From: Paramecium octaurelia
Taxonomy: Eukaryota > Ciliophora > Oligohymenophorea > Peniculida > Parameciidae
Assembly (NCBI GenBank): GCA_905182995.1
Contig: CAJJDP010000002.1
Span: 124,001 to 188,000, forward strand
Direction of reading: 5' to 3'
DNA: 64,000 bases
Below, in pieces: positions 63,527 through 64,000 of this stretch; within the stretch, counting starts at the first letter, position 1, and the number at the start of each line of letters is the position of its first letter. The position numbers and the translations under genes are program-made. The notes beneath the pieces are model-generated. The model did no database searches and was not told the origin of the DNA. It was given only the letters and a program-made list of their open reading frames with translations.

Positions 63527-64000
63527 ATGAAAAAGAATACAAGAAAAAAGTAAACATTAGAATAGTAGGAAGATTAGTCGAGGAAGAAAACTAAATTAGA
63601 AATTTTAGATGCTGACCAACATATTTCAAAATACAATAACAATTTAGATAATCTAATTGATATTTTTACAAGGTATGAGAGAGAGGATGACTTTACATAA
63701 AATCTAATGACAACTTCTAAATTGTCAAAAATACAAAAAATCCATGATTTAAGTTTAGATACCTTTAAAGCTGAATCTTTCTCATTAGGACCAAAAGTTG
63801 AGAATGGTGACTTTTCGTAAGGTGACTAAATACAAAAAATTGTTTCAGTTAAGAAATCATTTTTAAATGATAAGCTAATTGCTACAATACAATGGAGACC
63901 TAGGTAACTATTTTTAATTATTCAAGGCCTAATGGTACAATTCCAAAATCTAGAGATTATTTTACAACCGAAGTTGCTAAGTACGCTCCTAAAGAATTAA
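63527..64000 (+). CDS. Hypothetical protein, 5' part (cut by the window end)
   Basis: The frame opens MKKNTRKKQTLEQQEDQSRK, hydrophilic and basic, and continues through KLEILDADQHISKYNNNLDN. One 23-nt intron near 63904 leads to RPRPNGTIPKSRDYFTTEVA then KYAPKEL, which looks like the beginning of a folded domain. No family was recognised. The upstream region has CACAAAAATTTTCCGCTTTT at about 63489-63508. Confidence 0.65.

Overview
The window reads as macronuclear DNA of a ciliate, almost certainly Paramecium. Every recognisable gene stays open only if TAA and TAG encode glutamine and TGA is the sole stop. I infer 59 introns of 21-34 nt (most 22-28 nt), nearly all GTA...TAG. With them removed, all complete spliced genes have lengths divisible by three. 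Intergenic gaps are often 15-150 bp, the DNA is strongly AT-rich, and I see no transposon, tRNA, CRISPR array or telomere. All introns and joins were read by eye, not computed.

Layout: 0.3-4.0 kb holds two copies of an SRP (7SL) RNA gene facing away from each other. Between them lie a FAM136-like cysteine-motif gene, a gene of unknown function and an arrestin-fold gene. 4.2-6.1 kb: a TPR-like protein with a mitochondrial presequence. 6.2-13.1 kb: a 2,269-residue secreted/surface protein. 13.1-14.8 kb: an ATG1/ULK-like kinase. 14.9-24.5 kb: a membrane-transport cluster on one strand (Na,K-ATPase-type pump, TMEM63/OSCA-type channel, cyclic-nucleotide-gated K channel). 24.7-28.8 kb (minus): an unknown protein, the lariat debranching enzyme DBR1 and a small unknown protein. 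28.8-34.4 kb: an intronless unknown gene of 1,844 codons. 34.7-42.5 kb (plus): hormone-sensitive-lipase-like hydrolase, a small unknown, and a PAS-domain multi-membrane protein. 42.9-50.8 kb (minus): DIM1 rRNA dimethylase, a PH plus papain-like amidase protein, a WD40 protein, an unknown, COX17 and a kinesin. 50.8-53.6 kb is gene-poor apart from one small basic protein. 53.6-56.6 kb: 2-oxoglutarate dehydrogenase E1. 56.6-60.7 kb: TAF7, an unknown, a ubiquitin-like-domain protein that overlaps the stop of a basic nucleolar-type protein, and a LITAF-like protein. 60.8-63.3 kb: V-ATPase subunit a. A partial gene runs off the right end.

Most genes are ordinary housekeeping or signalling genes with no shared pathway. 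Three mitochondrial genes (TPR protein, COX17, OGDH) and four transport genes are scattered among them. The least ordinary things are the inverted SRP RNA pair, whose upstream element is better conserved than the RNA; the ATGA-type overlap of two same-strand genes near 59.72 kb; the 16-bp gap between the giant unknown gene and its downstream neighbour; and several large proteins with no family I can name.
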